Of a DNA stretch of 64,000 nucleotides, positions 63,101-64,000 are shown piece after piece. The number at the start of each line of letters is the position of its first letter. Within the stretch, counting starts at the first letter, position 1. The stretch spans positions 2,974,579-3,038,578 of the forward strand of contig NC_053123.1 of assembly GCF_010015445.1 (NCBI RefSeq), written 5' to 3'. The position numbers and the translations under genes are program-made. This stretch comes from Perca fluviatilis. Taxonomy: Eukaryota; Chordata; Actinopteri; Perciformes; Percidae. The notes below the pieces were generated by a model. It did not search any database. It saw only the letters and a list, made by a program, of their open reading frames with translations, and was not told the origin of the DNA.

Positions 63101-64000
63101 GTTTGCATCCATCATGCCTAAAATACAGTACGTGAGAGCATTCTCAAAACACAAAACACAATGCTGTGAGCTTGCAGAAAAAGTGAGCTCCTTACGTTAA
63201 TACAGTACTTACAGGAGGAAATGGGACATTCTAGTACAGAGGTGGGGATGAATAGATGGATGAAAAAACAACATGTCAGACATATAAAAAAATTAAATAA
63301 AAAACTAGACATGTGTGGGTTAAAGACTACAACAACACTGGGTTCAGGTAAGCAAGAAGGCAGAGACAGAGATAATGTATCCTTATGAGAAAGTAAAGGA
63401 ACATGTTACATGTTTTTCACGAGACCTTAATGCTCAAATGAGCTGTATTACATTCAGTAATACTGATTGAAACAGTGACTTAAAGCCACATGGACACCTT
63501 CGCGCCACCCAGGATACGACTGGTTTAAAAAGAATCCAAACAACCCAGAGTGTTTTTTTCCCCCCTATACCAGAATAGCGCTGTGGAGACAGGTGCAACG
63601 CCAGACTACAGAGAAACACACACCAGATGTGAAATCTCACCTGCCGTATTCCAGCAGAGTGGAGTGAACCCTTGACTCCTCATCCAGAAGCTCCCCTGCA
63701 TCCCTCTGCCTCCTGTACTTCCTCTGGGGTTTGTACACTTCCTGTAAAATGCCACAGTGTTCATATTCGAGGAATAGGAATGAATATGCAGTATAAAACT
63801 AATCCTGATCAAAATAAACACATCAGTTGATAATCTTTTTAGAAACGGTTGTACTTATGGTTTTTAAAACACGCTGCAGTATGAAAGGTTATCTCAATAA
63901 TTTGTATGTGTTCATGTTATGTGATGCCTGATGGTTTAGCAACTCACCAATACATCCAGAACGGCCCTCACAGCCTTGTCTTTCCTCTGGAGGAACTCTT
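50801..64000 (-). CDS. ccdc93: CCDC93, Commander (CCC) complex coiled-coil subunit, C-terminal 464 residues
   Basis: Exons in transcript order: 64000-63948 (partial), 63741-63641, 62896-62860, 61530-61432, 60791-60741, 60393-60307, 59812-59696, 58431-58369, 57899-57826, 54269-54188, 53998-53924, 53740-53669, 52836-52728, 52621-52539, 52331-52294, 52170-52086, 51773-51660, 50857-50801 (TAG). All phases agree. Conserved blocks match human CCDC93 (631 aa): [92 protein letters not shown] and the C-terminal [14 protein letters not shown]. The region is charged and heptad-rich, consistent with coiled coils. Known role: with CCDC22 and COMMD proteins it forms the CCC part of Commander, which acts with retriever and WASH in endosome-to-surface recycling. 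The N-terminal calponin-homology-like domain lies outside the window. The acidic linker after GQDTEEEE is shorter than in human. Confidence 0.96.
50896..50939. repeat. (CAT)n microsatellite
   Basis: About 14 CAT/ATC triplets, 40 bp upstream (gene sense) of the last CCDC93 exon. Confidence 0.9.
54098..54181. repeat. (GT)n microsatellite, 6 nt from a CCDC93 donor
   Basis: About 84 bp of pure GT on the plus strand, i.e. CA in the gene's sense. It starts 6 nt inside the intron after the donor of exon 54269-54188 (AGA|GTGAGTA then CACACA). Confidence 0.95.
54414..55628. mobile_element. hAT element with exact 8-bp duplication and nested repeat
   Basis: The left TTGGGGTGTAAG and right TACACAGCCCTA ends are flanked by identical GATGGAAT at 54406-54413 and 55629-55636. 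Subterminal parts hold repeated 'atcgata' and 'cgatac' motifs. A second repeat is nested inside, with four tandem 50-bp units. There is no intact transposase. Confidence 0.85.
54815..55490. repeat. Nested repeat with four 50-bp tandem units at one end
   Basis: The unit TATATAGACCTTAGTGGTCC followed by 'cctaatactgtatctgaagt' repeats about four to five times (54822-55047). Then comes unique repeat sequence ending 'tcatgccatgggaccttta', which I recognise as a teleost repeat end. It lies inside the hAT element. Confidence 0.75.
55881..57025. mobile_element. Tc1/mariner-type element with long inverted repeats
   Basis: More than 100 bp at each end are inverted copies (left CAAACCCCAATTTCAATGAA and GATTTGCAAATCC; right their complements, to ATTGGGGTTTG). 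A broken transposase lies at about 56267-56540. A further short repeat (about 56527-56840, 'ggtacctgcc' and 'aacaggtactttt' motifs) is nested in it. Confidence 0.8.
56267..56540 (-). pseudogene. Tc1/mariner-type transposase fragment
   Basis: Minus-strand translation: [23 protein letters not shown] sequence, [20 protein letters not shown], then [17 protein letters not shown], the typical catalytic-domain signature near the third acidic residue. It is truncated and lacks the N-terminal half. Confidence 0.75.
57029..57635 (-). pseudogene. hAT transposase 5' fragment with BED zinc finger
   Basis: The minus-strand start, TAGGGCTGGGCAAGTTAACG near 57635, is a hAT end. Inside, a frame from 57489 has a BED-finger pattern ([20 protein letters not shown]) followed by [13 protein letters not shown], a stop, and then [19 protein letters not shown] in the same frame. 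The copy stops at the edge of the Tc1-type element ending at 57025. Confidence 0.75.
58535..58670. repeat. Dispersed repeat, shared with 18310-18735
   Basis: It contains 'gatggcggtcggcacgcccc' and 'gagaagcaggcaggagtac' in the same order and orientation as the copy near 18383. It lies in a CCDC93 intron. Confidence 0.6.
59020..59475. mobile_element. Non-autonomous TIR element (CCCCGTTTACACG end)
   Basis: The left ACCCCGTTTACACGGTACAT is mirrored by 'ataaccggccacgtgtaaac' at the right. The interior repeats 'gtttacac' and 'gaaaa(c)tg' motifs and has no transposase. It lies in a CCDC93 intron. Confidence 0.6.
60835..61060 (+). pseudogene. LINE ORF C-terminal fragment
   Basis: The plus-strand frame reads [20 protein letters not shown] followed by KKQQK, the C-terminal signature of LINE ORFs of the CR1/L2/Rex kind (APRLWNSLP). 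A CTTCC-rich simple repeat follows. It lies 45 bp from a CCDC93 exon. Confidence 0.75.
61810..62500. repeat. Dispersed repeat, second copy of the family at 44136-44640
   Basis: It shares 'agacagcaggtcaa', 'gaagattaatttgagatgca' and 'cacgggtttttctagtca' with 44136-44340 in the same orientation, plus 'aagtttatgatggccata' further on. It is non-coding. Confidence 0.7.

Overview
The window is vertebrate nuclear DNA, almost certainly from a teleost fish. Genes are split into short exons with canonical GT/AG junctions. Introns carry teleost-type hAT, Tc1, piggyBac-like and Harbinger remnants, tRNA-derived SINEs, LINE 3' ends and long CA/GT tracts. There are no operons, CRISPR arrays or rRNA genes.

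Four protein-coding genes were assembled by joining exons with matching phases. (1) 375-6905, plus strand: PKNOX1 (PREP1), a TALE homeodomain transcription factor. Nine coding exons give 426 residues; only the first coding exon lies outside the window. (2) 14149-40078, minus strand: a TMPRSS3-type type II transmembrane serine protease (tail, TM helix, LDLa, SRCR, trypsin domain) in twelve recognised coding exons; the start exon was not found. (3) 42467-46699, minus strand: a complete 197-residue secreted fibroblast growth factor in four coding exons, closest by eye to FGF4/5/6. (4) 50801-64000, minus strand: CCDC93, a subunit of the Commander/CCC endosomal recycling complex. Eighteen exons give the C-terminal 464 residues; the N-terminal part lies beyond the window.

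PKNOX1 and TMPRSS3 are both on human 21q22.3, so that pairing is old synteny; CCDC93 is on human chromosome 2. The four genes have no obvious shared pathway.

The rest is dominated by transposon debris, often nested. Several insertions have exact target duplications: hAT at 2599-3155, 14692-15494, 17641-18028 and 54414-55628, and a SINE at 9167-9345 inside a Tc1-like element. Two copies of a terminal-inverted-repeat element with a 47-bp minisatellite core lie in opposite orientation inside the TMPRSS3 gene.

Points most worth a second look: the divergent FGF with an extra intron; a 2-nt frame problem at the LDLa/SRCR exon junction of TMPRSS3; dinucleotide tracts 6-10 nt from four splice sites; inverted repeat pairs that bracket blocks of TMPRSS3 exons; a perfect 35-bp hairpin in a PKNOX1 intron; and a TATA box plus hydrophobic mini-ORF running into a TTAA element.
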